Shown here in pieces: positions 17,197-25,002 of a stretch of DNA of 36,905 nucleotides (position 1 is the stretch's first letter; each line of letters starts with the position of its first letter). The translations under genes and the position numbers were made by a program. The notes below the pieces were generated by a model. The model had not been told where the DNA came from. It saw only the letters and a program-made list of their open reading frames with translations, and did not search any database. Source of the stretch: an uncultured Eubacteriales bacterium (lineage in GTDB: Bacteria > Bacillota > Clostridia > Oscillospirales > Acutalibacteraceae); NCBI GenBank assembly GCA_934525065.1, contig CAKSYX010000016.1, positions 1 to 36,905 of the forward strand, in the 5' to 3' direction.

Positions 17197-17706
17197 TTAC
17201 TCAGCCTTTGCTGTCTGCTCTCCGGCGGCCGTTTCCGTTTCCTTTTCGGCGGTCGTACCTTCGGAAGTCGCTTTTTCGTCAGACTTCTTTGAAGTCTCTT
17301 CAGCGGCTGTTGTTTCTTCGTCGTGGTCGTGGTCATGGTCATCGTCAGCCGCAGCAGCGGTGGTGGTTTCGCCGCCCGTTGCAAGATGCTTGAGACCTGT
17401 TACGCCGGCACTCAGACACCAGTCGATTCCGAAAATGATAACTGCCGAAACAGCTACGACGAGAATAACTATGCCTGCACTTTTGAAGACGGTCTTTGCG
17501 TCCGGCCAAACGATCTTCTTTGTTTCACCCTTAAAGTGCTTGAAAAAGTCCTTGACCTTTCCGTCTTTTGCGGGGGATTTGGCTTTGCCTGATTTTTTGT
17601 CAGCACCCTTGGCAGCCTTGGCAACCTTGGCGGCAGCTTTGCTTTCTTCGGTTGCGGCCTTTTCAACCTCAGAGTCCTGAGCAGCCTTTTTTTCTTTATC
17701 AGCCAT
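17197..17706 (-). CDS. secE: SecE translocase subunit with unusually long low-complexity tails
   Basis: The recognisable SecE core is residues about 52-105: amphipathic DFFKHFKGETKKIVWPDAKTV, with the near-invariant VWP motif, then one membrane span (about 77-98). SecE clamps SecY in the protein-export channel. Firmicute SecE is typically 60-80 residues; this product is 169. It has a 50-residue Ala/Lys/Glu N-terminal extension and a C-terminal tail of about 65 residues with DDDHDHDHDEE (121-131) followed by Glu/Thr/Ala-rich sequence. With the usual N-in topology that acidic His/Asp tail is outside the membrane. GGGAGG precedes the ATG at 17706; position between rpmG and nusG confirms identity. 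Confidence 0.93.
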   Translation of the reverse strand: MADKEKKAAQDSEVEKAATEESKAAAKVAKAAKGADKKSGKAKSPAKDGKVKDFFKHFKGETKKIVWPDAKTVFKSAGIVILVVAVSAVIIFGIDWCLSAGVTGLKHLATGGETTTAAAADDDHDHDHDEETTAAEETSKKSDEKATSEGTTAEKETETAAGEQTAKAE

Positions 17707-17726
17707 TTACTCTAAACCTCCCGTGA

Positions 17727-17876
17727 TTATTTGGTTTCTTTGTGGAGAGTGTGTTTTTTGCAGAATCTGCAGTACTTGTTCATCTCCAACCTGTCAGGAT
17801 TGTTCTTCTTGTTTTTCATTGTGTTGTAGTTGCGCTGCTTGCATTCCGAGCAAGCCAAAGTAACCTTTACTCTCAT
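17727..17876 (-). CDS. rpmG: 50S ribosomal protein L33
   Basis: The product is 49 aa. The start at 17876 (MRVKVTLACSECKQRNY) has GGAGGTG 6-7 bases upstream; a longer in-frame start at 17927 would add 17 unrelated residues. Two CxxC pairs (CSEC and CRFC) mark the zinc-binding form of L33. It is the first gene of the cluster, 20 bases before secE, the usual Firmicute position. Confidence 0.96.
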   Translation of the reverse strand: MRVKVTLACSECKQRNYNTMKNKKNNPDRLEMNKYCRFCKKHTLHKETK

Positions 17877-18000
17877 GAACGGCACCTCCATTGTCGGATT
17901 ATTGCGGCCTTCGCGCGGGAAAAACAAACCGGGCGAAAGCCATTAAGGCCTCCCTCCGTTGAAGGGCACAAAAATAAAGCCCTCTTTCAGAGGTAGTAAG

Positions 18001-18029
18001 AGTTTAACACACATTACTCCCCGCGTCAA
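18001..18029 (-). promoter_or_regulatory. Sigma-A promoter of the rpmG-secE-nusG-rplKA operon
   Basis: On the minus strand, TTGACG (18024-18029), a 17-base spacer and TAAACT (18001-18006). It gives a leader of about 115 bases before rpmG, containing the small hairpin CCTCTTTCAGAGG (17980-17992). Confidence 0.8.
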
Positions 18030-18085
18030 GAGGGTTTTCGGTATTTTTTTGAAATTTTGCTTTGAAAAAGCAGCTGTGCGCGGCC

Positions 18086-18508
18086 TTACTTTTCTCCGCT
18101 CACTTCAATCCCGTTTTCGCGCAGCAGAGCCGTGCAACAGCCCTCTCCGGGGATAAGTCTGCCGGAAAAGGTTCCGTCATAGATATGGCTTGAGCCGCAG
18201 GAAGGGCTGTTTTGCTTGAGTATGGCTTTTTTAACAGAATACTTTTTGCAGATCTCAAGGACCTTGTGTGAGCCCTTCATGTACGCCTCTGTCCTGTCCT
18301 CGCCGTCGCTTGAAACAACCCTTCCGCCGATGATCTCGCATGGGGTTCTCGGCGTTGTGAGGCCGCCCAGCTGCTCCGGACAAACAGGAACTGCTCTGCC
18401 CTCATCATAAAGCTTTTTGATTCTTTCGTCCGGCTTGCTTTTTCCGTCATAGCGGCAATTAAAGCCGCAAAGGCAGGCCGAAACCGCATATTCGTATTTC
18501 TTTTCCAT
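18086..18508 (-). CDS. DUF523 family protein
   Basis: The product is 140 aa. It has the conserved DUF523 cysteine pattern: SACLCGFNCRYDG near the N-terminus, VPVCPEQLGGL, then AILKQNSPSCGSSHIYDGTF and GEGCCTALLRENGIEV. The family is widespread in anaerobes, is probably a metal- or cluster-binding cytosolic protein, and has no settled function. The start at 18508 is preferred because AGGG lies 8 bases upstream; the ATG at 18523 lies inside the end of the cyclophilin gene with GAGG too close. It follows the cyclophilin stop by 11 bases, so the two are co-transcribed. Confidence 0.85.
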   Translation of the reverse strand: MEKKYEYAVSACLCGFNCRYDGKSKPDERIKKLYDEGRAVPVCPEQLGGLTTPRTPCEIIGGRVVSSDGEDRTEAYMKGSHKVLEICKKYSVKKAILKQNSPSCGSSHIYDGTFSGRLIPGEGCCTALLRENGIEVSGEK

Positions 18509-18519
18509 TGATTCTGCCC

Positions 18520-19215
18520 TCATTCCTCAACGGTCATGGATTCAATGACTATCGGCGTCACGGGGATCGCCTTTTCGCCGATCGAGTTGGTTTTGAGCTC
18601 AACGTCGCAGAAGGAGTCAACAACGTCCATTCCCTCAATGACCTTTCCGAAAGCGGCATAGCTGCCGTCAAGGAAGGTGTCGTCGTCGGAATAGCAGATG
18701 AAGAACTGGCTGGAAGCGGAGTCGTTTGCCGCAGACCTTGCCATTGAAACCACTCCCCTTGTATGAGAGAGCGTGTTCTGCTTGAAGCCGTTTGAAGAAA
18801 ATTCACCCTTGATGGTCTTTTTGCTTCCGCCGAAGCCGGTTCCCTCCGGGTCGCCGCCCTGAGCCATAAAACCGGCAACAACGCGGTGGAAGGTCAGGCC
18901 GTCATAAAAGCCCTCCTTAACGAGCGAGATGAAGTTTTCAACCGTTTCGGGTGCATATTCGGGATAAAGTTCAATTGTGAACTCGCCGAACTTTTTCATT
19001 TTTACTTTAATTCTTGTGTGTTCCATGCTGTCTGTCTCCTTTGTCTGAGAATCTTTTGTTTCTTTGCTTTCATCCTCTGACGCATCGCCTGACGCCTTTG
19101 TTTCAATTGCTCCGGATTGAGTTGTTGCCTCGGTATAACGATTGCCGCAGGCGCAGAGCGAGAGCACAAGAGCAGCGGCGCAAAGCAAAACCGAAATCGC
19201 CTTTCTGAATGACAT
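18520..19215 (-). CDS. Cyclophilin-type peptidyl-prolyl isomerase lipoprotein
   Basis: The product is 231 aa. The N-terminus (SVLLCAAALVLSLCACGN) is a lipoprotein signal with a lipobox ending LCAC, so the mature enzyme is probably tethered outside the membrane. A Thr/Glu/Lys linker (about 30-65) leads to the cyclophilin domain: FGEFTIELYPEYAPETVENF, the catalytic FHRVVAGFMAQGGDP segment, SMAR, SSQFFICY and FGKVIEGMDVVD. It catalyses cis-trans isomerisation of Xaa-Pro bonds, presumably helping exported proteins fold, which fits a genome with very large exported proteins. It has its own promoter at 19275-19302. Confidence 0.9.
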   Translation of the reverse strand: MSFRKAISVLLCAAALVLSLCACGNRYTEATTQSGAIETKASGDASEDESKETKDSQTKETDSMEHTRIKVKMKKFGEFTIELYPEYAPETVENFISLVKEGFYDGLTFHRVVAGFMAQGGDPEGTGFGGSKKTIKGEFSSNGFKQNTLSHTRGVVSMARSAANDSASSQFFICYSDDDTFLDGSYAAFGKVIEGMDVVDSFCDVELKTNSIGEKAIPVTPIVIESMTVEE

Positions 19216-19274
19216 GATACCATCCTCTTTCCATTTTGAGTTTCCGTATTACTCACAGGTAATAAATCTTAATA

Positions 19275-19302
19275 ATTATAGCGGATTTAAAAAATAAGTC
19301 AA
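19275..19302 (-). promoter_or_regulatory. Sigma-A promoter of the cyclophilin-DUF523 operon
   Basis: On the minus strand, TTGACT (19297-19302), a 16-base spacer and TATAAT (19275-19280), about 60 bases before the ATG. Confidence 0.75.
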
Positions 19303-19310
19303 GAGAAAAG

Positions 19311-19339
19311 ATGACAGAACCGGAAGTTTATGGTATAAT
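19311..19339 (+). promoter_or_regulatory. Sigma-A promoter of the 19403-23138 gene group
   Basis: ATGACA (19311-19316), a 17-base spacer and TATAAT (19334-19339); a second TATAAT is at 19345-19350. It is back to back with the cyclophilin promoter. Confidence 0.75.
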
Positions 19340-19402
19340 ACCCGATATAATCGGTATGAGTGGACCGGAATGCGTGTTTTCGGATGAAAGGATGACATTA
19401 AC

Positions 19403-19945
19403 ATGAAAAAGTCAACGCAAATTTTTTTCGGCATTCTCACAGGCTTGGCGGTGTGGCTGTCCGGTATTTTTCTTTCCGGAAGGTTTGCTTTTGTTGAAGA
19501 AAACGTGCTTTATCCGGCAGGGTATCTTGTTTTTCTGTTTCCGCTGCTATTTTCTGCCGTTTGCATTCTGATTTCAAAAAATGCGTCAAAAAACGGCACT
19601 AAACCGTTCTTTACTGCCTTCCTTGCAAGCGCAGCATATCCGCTCGTTTCATCCGCAATCTGTTTTCCCGTGAACAGTATGGCGGAATCAGCAAACGTTG
19701 TTTTGTCTCATATCGGTGAAGTACTCGCTCTGATTTTTACGGTTTCAACAATATCTCCGGTATCGCTGCTCACACAGATTGCAGACGCCGTTGACTCCGG
19801 CAGCGCCGACAGCGCATCGGTTGCAGCAATCGCCGTGATTATCTGCGTTGCCGTTATGCTCACCGGATATATTGCTTCAATAATCATTTATAAAAAGAGG
19901 TCACGTTCAGCCGGCGCAAAAGAGCCTAATACGAATAATGAATAA
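19403..19945 (+). CDS. Integral membrane protein of unknown function
   Basis: The product is 180 aa and matches no family I recognise. Four or five hydrophobic segments are visible (about residues 7-27, 38-58, 69-90, 103-125, 143-165). There is a short external-type linker with SGSADSAS before the last span, and a Lys/Arg-rich hydrophilic C-terminus ending NTNNE. AAAGGATGA precedes the ATG at 19403. It is the first gene after the promoter and ends 16 bases before the methyltransferase gene, so the two are probably co-transcribed; a functional link is not evident. Confidence 0.75.
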   Translation: MKKSTQIFFGILTGLAVWLSGIFLSGRFAFVEENVLYPAGYLVFLFPLLFSAVCILISKNASKNGTKPFFTAFLASAAYPLVSSAICFPVNSMAESANVVLSHIGEVLALIFTVSTISPVSLLTQIADAVDSGSADSASVAAIAVIICVAVMLTGYIASIIIYKKRSRSAGAKEPNTNNE

Positions 19946-19961
19946 AACTGGAGATATCTAA

Positions 19962-21188
19962 ATGAAAACTCAAAGGAACTATCCCGTTGCCGTAATCACG
20001 GAAAAAGGAGAAAGAAAACTCAAAGAGGGCCACGTCTGGGTCTTTGACGCCGAGGTAACAGAGCTTATCGGCGAGGTCGAAAACGGTTCTCTTGTTGACG
20101 TTGTGAATAAAAAGGGGCGCTTCCTCGGAACAGGCTTTTTCAACGCCAACTCAAAAATCAGAATCCGCATCATTTCAAAAAATGCGAACGATAAATTCGA
20201 TGCTGCCTTTTTTGAGCGCAGACTGCGCTGGTGCTTTGAGTACCGCCAAACGGTGATGAAAAAGGACTTTGACTGCTGCCGCCTGGTTTTCGGCGAAGCA
20301 GACTCCTTTCCCGGCCTGACCGTTGACCGCTTTGGTGATATACTCGTCACACAAACGCTCTCGCTCGGAATTGAAAAGCTCAAGCCGCTGCTTTTTCCGC
20401 TCATGGTGAAGGTGCTTTCTGAAATGGGCGTCAAAGTCAAAGCCATCTATGAAAGAAACGACGTTGCCATCCGCGAAAAAGAGGGCATAGAAAAAAGCAA
20501 AGGATTTTTTGCCCTTGACGGCCTTGAAACCGACCTTGACGGAAAAACAGTCATAACCGAAAACGGCATCAAATATAACATTGATTACATAAACGGCCAG
20601 AAAACCGGCTTTTTCCTCGACCAAAAGTATAATCGCCTTGCCGCCGGCAGGCTCGCCGAAGGCAAAACAGTTCTCGATTGCTTCACTCATACCGGTGCGT
20701 TCGCCCTGAACTGCGCCGCTGCAGGAGCAAAGCACGTCTGCGCGGTTGACATTTCAAAGGACGCAATTGAGCTGACGCGCAAAAACGCAAGGCTCAATAA
20801 CCTTGACAACGTTTCGTTTGAATGTGCCAACGTCTTTGAAATGCTCACCTCGCTTTATGAGAGCAAAACGAGCGTCTACGATTACATTATACTTGACCCG
20901 CCGGCCTTCACAAAAAGCAGCTCCTGTGTTCACAACGCCGAGCGCGGCTATAAGGAGATCAACATGAAGGCGATGAAGCTCCTTCCGCGCGGCGGCTATC
21001 TTGCAACCTGCTCGTGTTCACATTTCATGACGGATGAGCTTTTCAAAAAAATGCTGCGTTCTGCCGCCGCGGACGCAGGCGTTTCGCTCAGACAGATTGA
21101 AGCGCGCCAGCAGTCTCCCGACCACCCGATCCTTTGGAGCGTTCCCGAAACTGACTATCTCAAGTTCTATATTTTTCAGGTCGTTTGA
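19962..21188 (+). CDS. rlmI: RlmI-like class I SAM-dependent rRNA (cytosine-C5) methyltransferase
   Basis: The product is 408 aa, close to the family length of about 390-400. An N-terminal PUA domain (KLKEGHVWVFDAEV, about residues 15-80) binds RNA. The central EEHEY-like region contains the family signature NGQKTGFFLDQKYNR. The Rossmann methyltransferase domain has VLDCFTHTGAFALNCA, AVDISKDAIELTRKNA and the catalytic LDPPAFTKS, with a later TCSCSHFM cysteine motif. By homology it makes m5C at the position equivalent to E. coli 23S rRNA 1962; the exact target here is inferred. GGAG precedes the ATG at 19962. Confidence 0.88.
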   Translation: MKTQRNYPVAVITEKGERKLKEGHVWVFDAEVTELIGEVENGSLVDVVNKKGRFLGTGFFNANSKIRIRIISKNANDKFDAAFFERRLRWCFEYRQTVMKKDFDCCRLVFGEADSFPGLTVDRFGDILVTQTLSLGIEKLKPLLFPLMVKVLSEMGVKVKAIYERNDVAIREKEGIEKSKGFFALDGLETDLDGKTVITENGIKYNIDYINGQKTGFFLDQKYNRLAAGRLAEGKTVLDCFTHTGAFALNCAAAGAKHVCAVDISKDAIELTRKNARLNNLDNVSFECANVFEMLTSLYESKTSVYDYIILDPPAFTKSSSCVHNAERGYKEINMKAMKLLPRGGYLATCSCSHFMTDELFKKMLRSAAADAGVSLRQIEARQQSPDHPILWSVPETDYLKFYIFQVV

Positions 21189-21217
21189 ATTTTGCCGGCA
21201 GCATTTCGGTTGTTCAG

Positions 21218-21226
21218 TGATATAAT
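21218..21226 (+). promoter_or_regulatory. Possible extended -10 promoter for the alpha/beta hydrolase gene
   Basis: TGA followed by TATAAT (21221-21226) forms an extended -10 element, 27 bases before the TTG start. No good -35 is seen. Confidence 0.45.
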
Positions 21227-21253
21227 CATGCTTAAGCTGAGGGGGAATTCAAC

Positions 21254-22231
21254 TTGAAAAGCAAATTCAAAAATCCGAAAAAGGCTTTCAAAAAGCTGAT
21301 TGCCGTTTTTATGGTGCTGATCCTCGTTTCCTGTGCTGCCGGAGGAGGGCTGGTTTTTTCCGCCGTGCTTGACCGGGAATCGCTTTTCAGCAGAGACAGA
21401 GCAAATAAAAACAAAGCAGCAAATGCCTCCTCTGCGCAGTACAGCAAAGCTGACGCAACCGAAAGTGCGCAGTTCGGCCTTTCGGCAAAGGATGTTTACA
21501 TCACGTCCGACGACGGGCTGAAGCTTCACGGCTATCTTGCCGAAAACAAGAAATCAAACGGAAAATACGCCATAATCTTTCACGGCTACACGAGCGAAGG
21601 CAGTCACATGAAAAGATATGCAAAGCATTTTTATAAGCTCGGATACAGTGTTCTCGCCCCGGACGCAAGAGCGCACGGAACAAGCGAGGGCAGAATACGC
21701 GGAATGGGCTGGCTTGAGCGCAAGGATGCTGTTTGCTGGGCGAATATGCTCGTTCAAAAGAATAAGGACTGCAAAATTGTCCTCTTCGGCGTTTCAATGG
21801 GCGGCGCGACCGTCATGATGGCGAGCGCACAGGAAACCTTGCCGAAGCAGGTTTTCGCCGTTGTCGAGGACTGCGGATACACCTCGGTTTGGGATGAATT
21901 CGCCTTCCGGCTCAAAAGCATGGCCGGCCTTCCGCCTTTTCCTGTTCTGAGCCTTGCAGGCCTTTTCACAAAATGGTTCGGCGGCTATAGCTTCAAAGAG
22001 GCCTCGGCTGTTGAGCAGGTCAAAAATTCAAAGGTTCCGATTCTTTTTATCCACGGAGAAGAGGACTCCTTCGTCCCCTTTTCAATGCTCGATGAACTCT
22101 ACTGCGCCGCAGGTTGCGACAAGCGAAAGCTTGTAATTCCCGGCGCAGGACACGCAAAAAGCTCTTCAACCGACCCTGATACCTATTGGAGCACGGTTGA
22201 AGAATTCCTGAACGGCTGTATGCCGAAATAA
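21254..22231 (+). CDS. Membrane-anchored alpha/beta hydrolase
   Basis: The product is 325 aa. An N-terminal hydrophobic segment (about 14-38) suggests a signal anchor, followed by a low-complexity linker. The alpha/beta-hydrolase domain starts at about 80: oxyanion-hole region FHGYTSEGS (109-117), PDARAHGTSEG, nucleophile elbow GVSMGG with Ser181, acid GEEDSFVP with Asp271, and GAGHAKS with His300. The triad is complete. It resembles the YqkD/bacterial serine-hydrolase group acting outside the membrane; substrate unknown. The start is a TTG at 21254 with GAGGGGG about 9 bases upstream. It precedes the zinc-ribbon protein gene by 19 bases. Confidence 0.85.
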   Translation: MKSKFKNPKKAFKKLIAVFMVLILVSCAAGGGLVFSAVLDRESLFSRDRANKNKAANASSAQYSKADATESAQFGLSAKDVYITSDDGLKLHGYLAENKKSNGKYAIIFHGYTSEGSHMKRYAKHFYKLGYSVLAPDARAHGTSEGRIRGMGWLERKDAVCWANMLVQKNKDCKIVLFGVSMGGATVMMASAQETLPKQVFAVVEDCGYTSVWDEFAFRLKSMAGLPPFPVLSLAGLFTKWFGGYSFKEASAVEQVKNSKVPILFIHGEEDSFVPFSMLDELYCAAGCDKRKLVIPGAGHAKSSSTDPDTYWSTVEEFLNGCMPK

Positions 22232-22250
22232 TTAACAGAGGTGTTTCAGA

Positions 22251-23138
22251 ATGATTTGCAGAAATTGCAGTGCACTCATTGAAGACGGTTCGGAAAAATG
22301 CCCCGTCTGCCATAAAAGCCCATCAAAGCGCGGTTCAAAGTCGGGCGGAAAGAAAGCCTTTGTGGCCGGGCTTGTTCTGGTTCTGCTCGCCGCAGCCGTA
22401 TACCTTGTCTGTTCAAACCTTGACCTTGTCAAAGAAAAAGTCGCCGCGTTAATTCCGGCGTTCTCCCCTCAAACCGTGGAAACAACCGCAGCGGCTGCCG
22501 CCGAAACAGCAACGCAGAGCAGCACCCGAAAATCAGGCGAAACCGATGAAGACTTTTCTCTGCTAAAAACGGAGATCGTTATAAAATCCCTTGAAAATGA
22601 CGGAAAGAGAATCGCCCTCCACGGAACGGCGCAGCTCAAAAAATCTCAGCTCAAGGCTTTAAGTCAGGCTGAATTTTCGGCCTTTTGCAAAAAGCGCGCC
22701 GAAAATTCAAGCCTTGCGTGGCTGACCCTCAAATGTGAGGATGAAACGGGCATTGTTATTGAAAAAGGAAGCGCAATTGCTGTTTACGGCAAGCTTGACG
22801 AAAACGACTTCATCAAGGAGGCTTTAGGAATGATTCTGACGGATTCTTCCGGGCAATATGTGTATATTCCCTCCGACGGTGCAGCCTGTTCGGTCAAGGT
22901 CACCGAGCCTGAAACAACAACAGCCGCCGAAACAAAAGCCGCGGCGGCAACAACCGAAAGAAAGACCTCCGCCGGCAAGAACGTTGCCAAGGATTCCGAA
23001 AGGGTCGTTTTTATTGAAAAAGGTGTAAAGTGCTATCACAAAAGCTCCTGCAAGCTCCTTTCAAAGGCAAAGAAGTCGATTGCAAAAACCGAAGCGATCG
23101 AAAAGGGATATACACGCTGCAAAAAATGTAAACCATAA
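22251..23138 (+). CDS. Zinc-ribbon membrane protein with a Cys-rich C-terminal motif
   Basis: The product is 295 aa. Residues 1-22 are a zinc ribbon (CxxC at 3/6 and 17/20, MICRNCSALIEDGSEKCPVC). After a basic linker comes one membrane span (about 35-55), then a Thr/Ala-rich linker. A folded-looking domain (about 98-215) contains YGKLDENDFIK. A second low-complexity linker leads to a C-terminal motif, KCYHKSSCKLL...GYTRCKKCKP, resembling the small Cys-rich tail found on some secreted nucleases and cell-surface proteins. The zinc ribbon would be cytoplasmic and the rest external. Function unknown. AGAGGTG precedes the ATG; it ends at a strong terminator. Confidence 0.8.
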   Translation: MICRNCSALIEDGSEKCPVCHKSPSKRGSKSGGKKAFVAGLVLVLLAAAVYLVCSNLDLVKEKVAALIPAFSPQTVETTAAAAAETATQSSTRKSGETDEDFSLLKTEIVIKSLENDGKRIALHGTAQLKKSQLKALSQAEFSAFCKKRAENSSLAWLTLKCEDETGIVIEKGSAIAVYGKLDENDFIKEALGMILTDSSGQYVYIPSDGAACSVKVTEPETTTAAETKAAAATTERKTSAGKNVAKDSERVVFIEKGVKCYHKSSCKLLSKAKKSIAKTEAIEKGYTRCKKCKP

Positions 23139-23140
23139 GA

Positions 23141-23177
23141 AGAGGACTGCCGCTCACTTCGGCAGTCCTTTTGCTTT
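23141..23177 (+). terminator. Rho-independent terminator of the 19403-23138 group
   Basis: AGGACTGCCG (23143-23152) and CGGCAGTCCT (23160-23169) form a perfect 10-bp stem with a 7-base loop, followed by TTTGCTTT. Confidence 0.9.
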
Positions 23178-23192
23178 GGGTTGTTCTGTTTT

Positions 23193-24080
23193 TCACTCGC
23201 CGTAAAACGCGCTTCTTAGCGCTTCAATGCGAAGGGCAACATATTTTTCAACTATCTTCGTTCCGAGCGCAATGTCATAACCGTGGACTGTGCCCTTTGT
23301 TTCCGTCAAGGTCACCTGCCCTCCGGCGTTTCTGAGCTTTTCGGCGTAGGCGGCGCCCTCATCGTGAAGGCAGTCAAACTGAGCAAGCTCAATGTATGCC
23401 GGAGCGATTTTTTCAGGCAGCGCACCCTCAAGCGGCGAAACCTCGTCAAAAGAGTGCTCTCCGGCGTAAATGCGCCACATTATTTCGTTGTTCTTTGAGT
23501 TCCAAAACGGGGTGTCGGTAAATTCCTTCATTGACGGTGTACCCTGCTTCGGGTCGCAGACGGGATAAAGCAAAAGCTGAAGGCACGGCGTTTTTTCCGC
23601 TGCGTTCACCGTATAAATTGCAAGCGCACCGCCTGCGCTGTCGCCGCCGACGGCAATCTTTGCGTTCGGATATTTTTTCACCGTATCGCGGTACGCGGCA
23701 AGGCAGTCATTTTTAGCCGCAGGATACGGATGCTTCGGAAGGAGCCTGTAATCCGGGCAGACCACGCGGCAATTCGCTTTCTTTGCGTAGACCACCGCAA
23801 GCTTTTTATGGAACGGCGAAGCGATGTATCCGAAGCCTCCGCCGTGGAGATAAAAAAGCACGGGCGTTTTTTCGTCTGCGTGTTCCGGTTCAAAAACGTC
23901 AAGGCGAACTCTCCCCTCGCCCGTTTCGGCAAAATCCTTTCTGTGCCTTACCCCGTTTTCAATCGGCGTTGCGGCATACATCAGACGCATAGGCGGCAGC
24001 GAGACGCGTAGCATCAAGGGCGAAAAAGGAATGCTCCTGCAATACTTTTTAAGCTCCGGATCAATCGGATAATTTTTCAT
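23193..24080 (-). CDS. HSL-family alpha/beta hydrolase (esterase)
   Basis: The product is 295 aa and cytoplasmic (no signal peptide). The hormone-sensitive-lipase family motifs are intact: HGGGFGY (79-85) forms the oxyanion hole, GDSAGG carries Ser148, FDCLHDEG has the acid at Asp236, and VHGYD has His266. Such enzymes hydrolyse short acyl esters. The start at 24080 has GGAGGGTG 4 bases upstream; an in-frame start at 24161 would add 27 residues without a ribosome site. The gene is convergent with the preceding operon, across the terminator at 23141. Confidence 0.88.
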   Translation of the reverse strand: MKNYPIDPELKKYCRSIPFSPLMLRVSLPPMRLMYAATPIENGVRHRKDFAETGEGRVRLDVFEPEHADEKTPVLFYLHGGGFGYIASPFHKKLAVVYAKKANCRVVCPDYRLLPKHPYPAAKNDCLAAYRDTVKKYPNAKIAVGGDSAGGALAIYTVNAAEKTPCLQLLLYPVCDPKQGTPSMKEFTDTPFWNSKNNEIMWRIYAGEHSFDEVSPLEGALPEKIAPAYIELAQFDCLHDEGAAYAEKLRNAGGQVTLTETKGTVHGYDIALGTKIVEKYVALRIEALRSAFYGE

Positions 24081-24147
24081 GTGCACCCTCCGAAAATCAA
24101 ACTTTATTACTGCCATTGTACTATAACCGCCCTCGGTTTTCAATAGA

Positions 24148-24237
24148 GAAGCCGCACTCAAAGCCGGAACGTGTGATATTCATAAAACAATGCGCGAGGA
24201 GGATATCCCCGAGGAGATCCGTGAGCTTCAGAAGTGA
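24148..24237 (+). pseudogene. Possible remnant of a gene 3' end
   Basis: A short open frame encodes EAALKAGTCDIHKTMREEDI then PEEIRELQK and a stop. The charged, well-formed C-terminal sequence and in-frame stop look like the tail of a lost gene; a stop codon lies just upstream near 24121. The source family is not recognised. The rest of 24081-24384 holds only the terminator at 24330-24371. Confidence 0.3.
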
Positions 24238-24329
24238 ATCAAAAGCGAATTAAGTTTTCTTTTTCTGACGCTTTGGAGCATCAGCTGCGCTCCAAGGGCG
24301 AAAGCAATCGAAATCTACTGCAAATAAAA

Positions 24330-24371
24330 GAGCAAAAAGAGAGGGACAACTCCGTTTTCGGAGCTGTCCCT
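24330..24371 (-). terminator. Rho-independent terminator of the small gene at 24385
   Basis: On the minus strand, AGGGACAGCTCCG and CGGAGTTGTCCCT pair (one G-U) around AAAA (24342-24371), followed by a pyrimidine-rich CTCTTTTTG. Confidence 0.85.
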
Positions 24372-24384
24372 ATTATGTTGAACG

Positions 24385-24579
24385 TCAGGAGTCCTCTTCA
24401 TCCGGAATCTTGAATCGGGTTAGTACAACTTCGCCGTCAAGGTATATATCCTCGGCCGTATTCATCGCTTCCTTCATGGCTTCCACCGCGTTTCTGGCGA
24501 GCGGAATATTTTCAAGCGAATCTATCGCGTCAGACATTGCAGAGCAAAGAATTGCATACATTTTTTTGTAGTCCGCCAT
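24385..24579 (-). CDS. Small hypothetical protein (64 aa)
   Basis: The product MADYKKMYAILCSAMSDAID and onward is a soluble, acidic, mostly helical protein with YLDGEVVLTRF near the end; no known family is assigned. It is judged real because AAGGAGG stands 6 bases before the ATG at 24579, a strong terminator lies directly after the stop, and the sequence begins in the MADYKKxY style of a small conserved Clostridia protein. It is divergent from the XRE-type regulator gene across a short intergenic region, so the two may be functionally linked. Function unknown. Confidence 0.7.
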   Translation of the reverse strand: MADYKKMYAILCSAMSDAIDSLENIPLARNAVEAMKEAMNTAEDIYLDGEVVLTRFKIPDEEDS

Positions 24580-24650
24580 ATTTTCCTCCTTTTTTTCAGT
24601 ATTCAGGTCAACCGGTTTAACATTTAATATAGTATCACGCGTAGCCTATA

Positions 24651-24684
24651 TTGTCCACCCGTTTTGGCTATTCTTAATAAAGAA
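24651..24684 (+). promoter_or_regulatory. Promoter with overlapping palindrome before the XRE regulator
   Basis: TTGTCC (24651-24656), an 18-base spacer and TAATAA (24675-24680). The palindrome TTCTT-AATA-AAGAA (24671-24684) covers the -10, a plausible site for autorepression by the downstream HTH protein. Confidence 0.45.
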
Positions 24685-24706
24685 TACAAAAATGAAAGGA
24701 CAACCT

Positions 24707-24949
24707 ATGGATACATTGACCGCTGTTAAAAACCGAATTCTCGATTTGTGTTATGAAAGACATATTACAATAAATAAGCTCGCCTCGCTCAGTGCACTGC
24801 CTCCGTCAAGCCTGAAAAATATTCTTTACGGAAAAAGCCAAAACCCGAAGCTTTTGACAATCAAACTCATCTGCGACGGTCTTGGAATCACGCTCGGCGA
24901 GTTCTTTTCAACGCCTGAGTTTGACAGCCTTGAGCAGGAGATCCGCTGA
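24707..24949 (+). CDS. Small XRE-family helix-turn-helix regulator
   Basis: The product is 80 aa and is almost entirely one HTH_XRE/Cro-CI domain: AVKNRILDLCYERHITINKL, then ASLSALPPSSLKNILYGKSQ as the recognition helix region, and GLGITLGEFF, the conserved last helix. The ATG at 24707 is chosen because AAAGGA lies 7 bases upstream; the ATG at 24692 would place that site inside the gene. It is a probable DNA-binding repressor, perhaps of itself through the palindrome at 24671-24684 and of the divergent 64-aa gene. Confidence 0.85.
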   Translation: MDTLTAVKNRILDLCYERHITINKLASLSALPPSSLKNILYGKSQNPKLLTIKLICDGLGITLGEFFSTPEFDSLEQEIR

Positions 24950-25002
24950 AGGTTCAAAGGTCAGGGTTTTTGCGAGCCTTTGTTGCTTAAAGAAAAACTG
25001 TG

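Noticed and set aside
20175..20735. Minus-strand 186-residue open frame over the rRNA methyltransferase gene
   Set aside because: The opposite strand has a complete, motif-rich RlmI-like gene with proper start signals.
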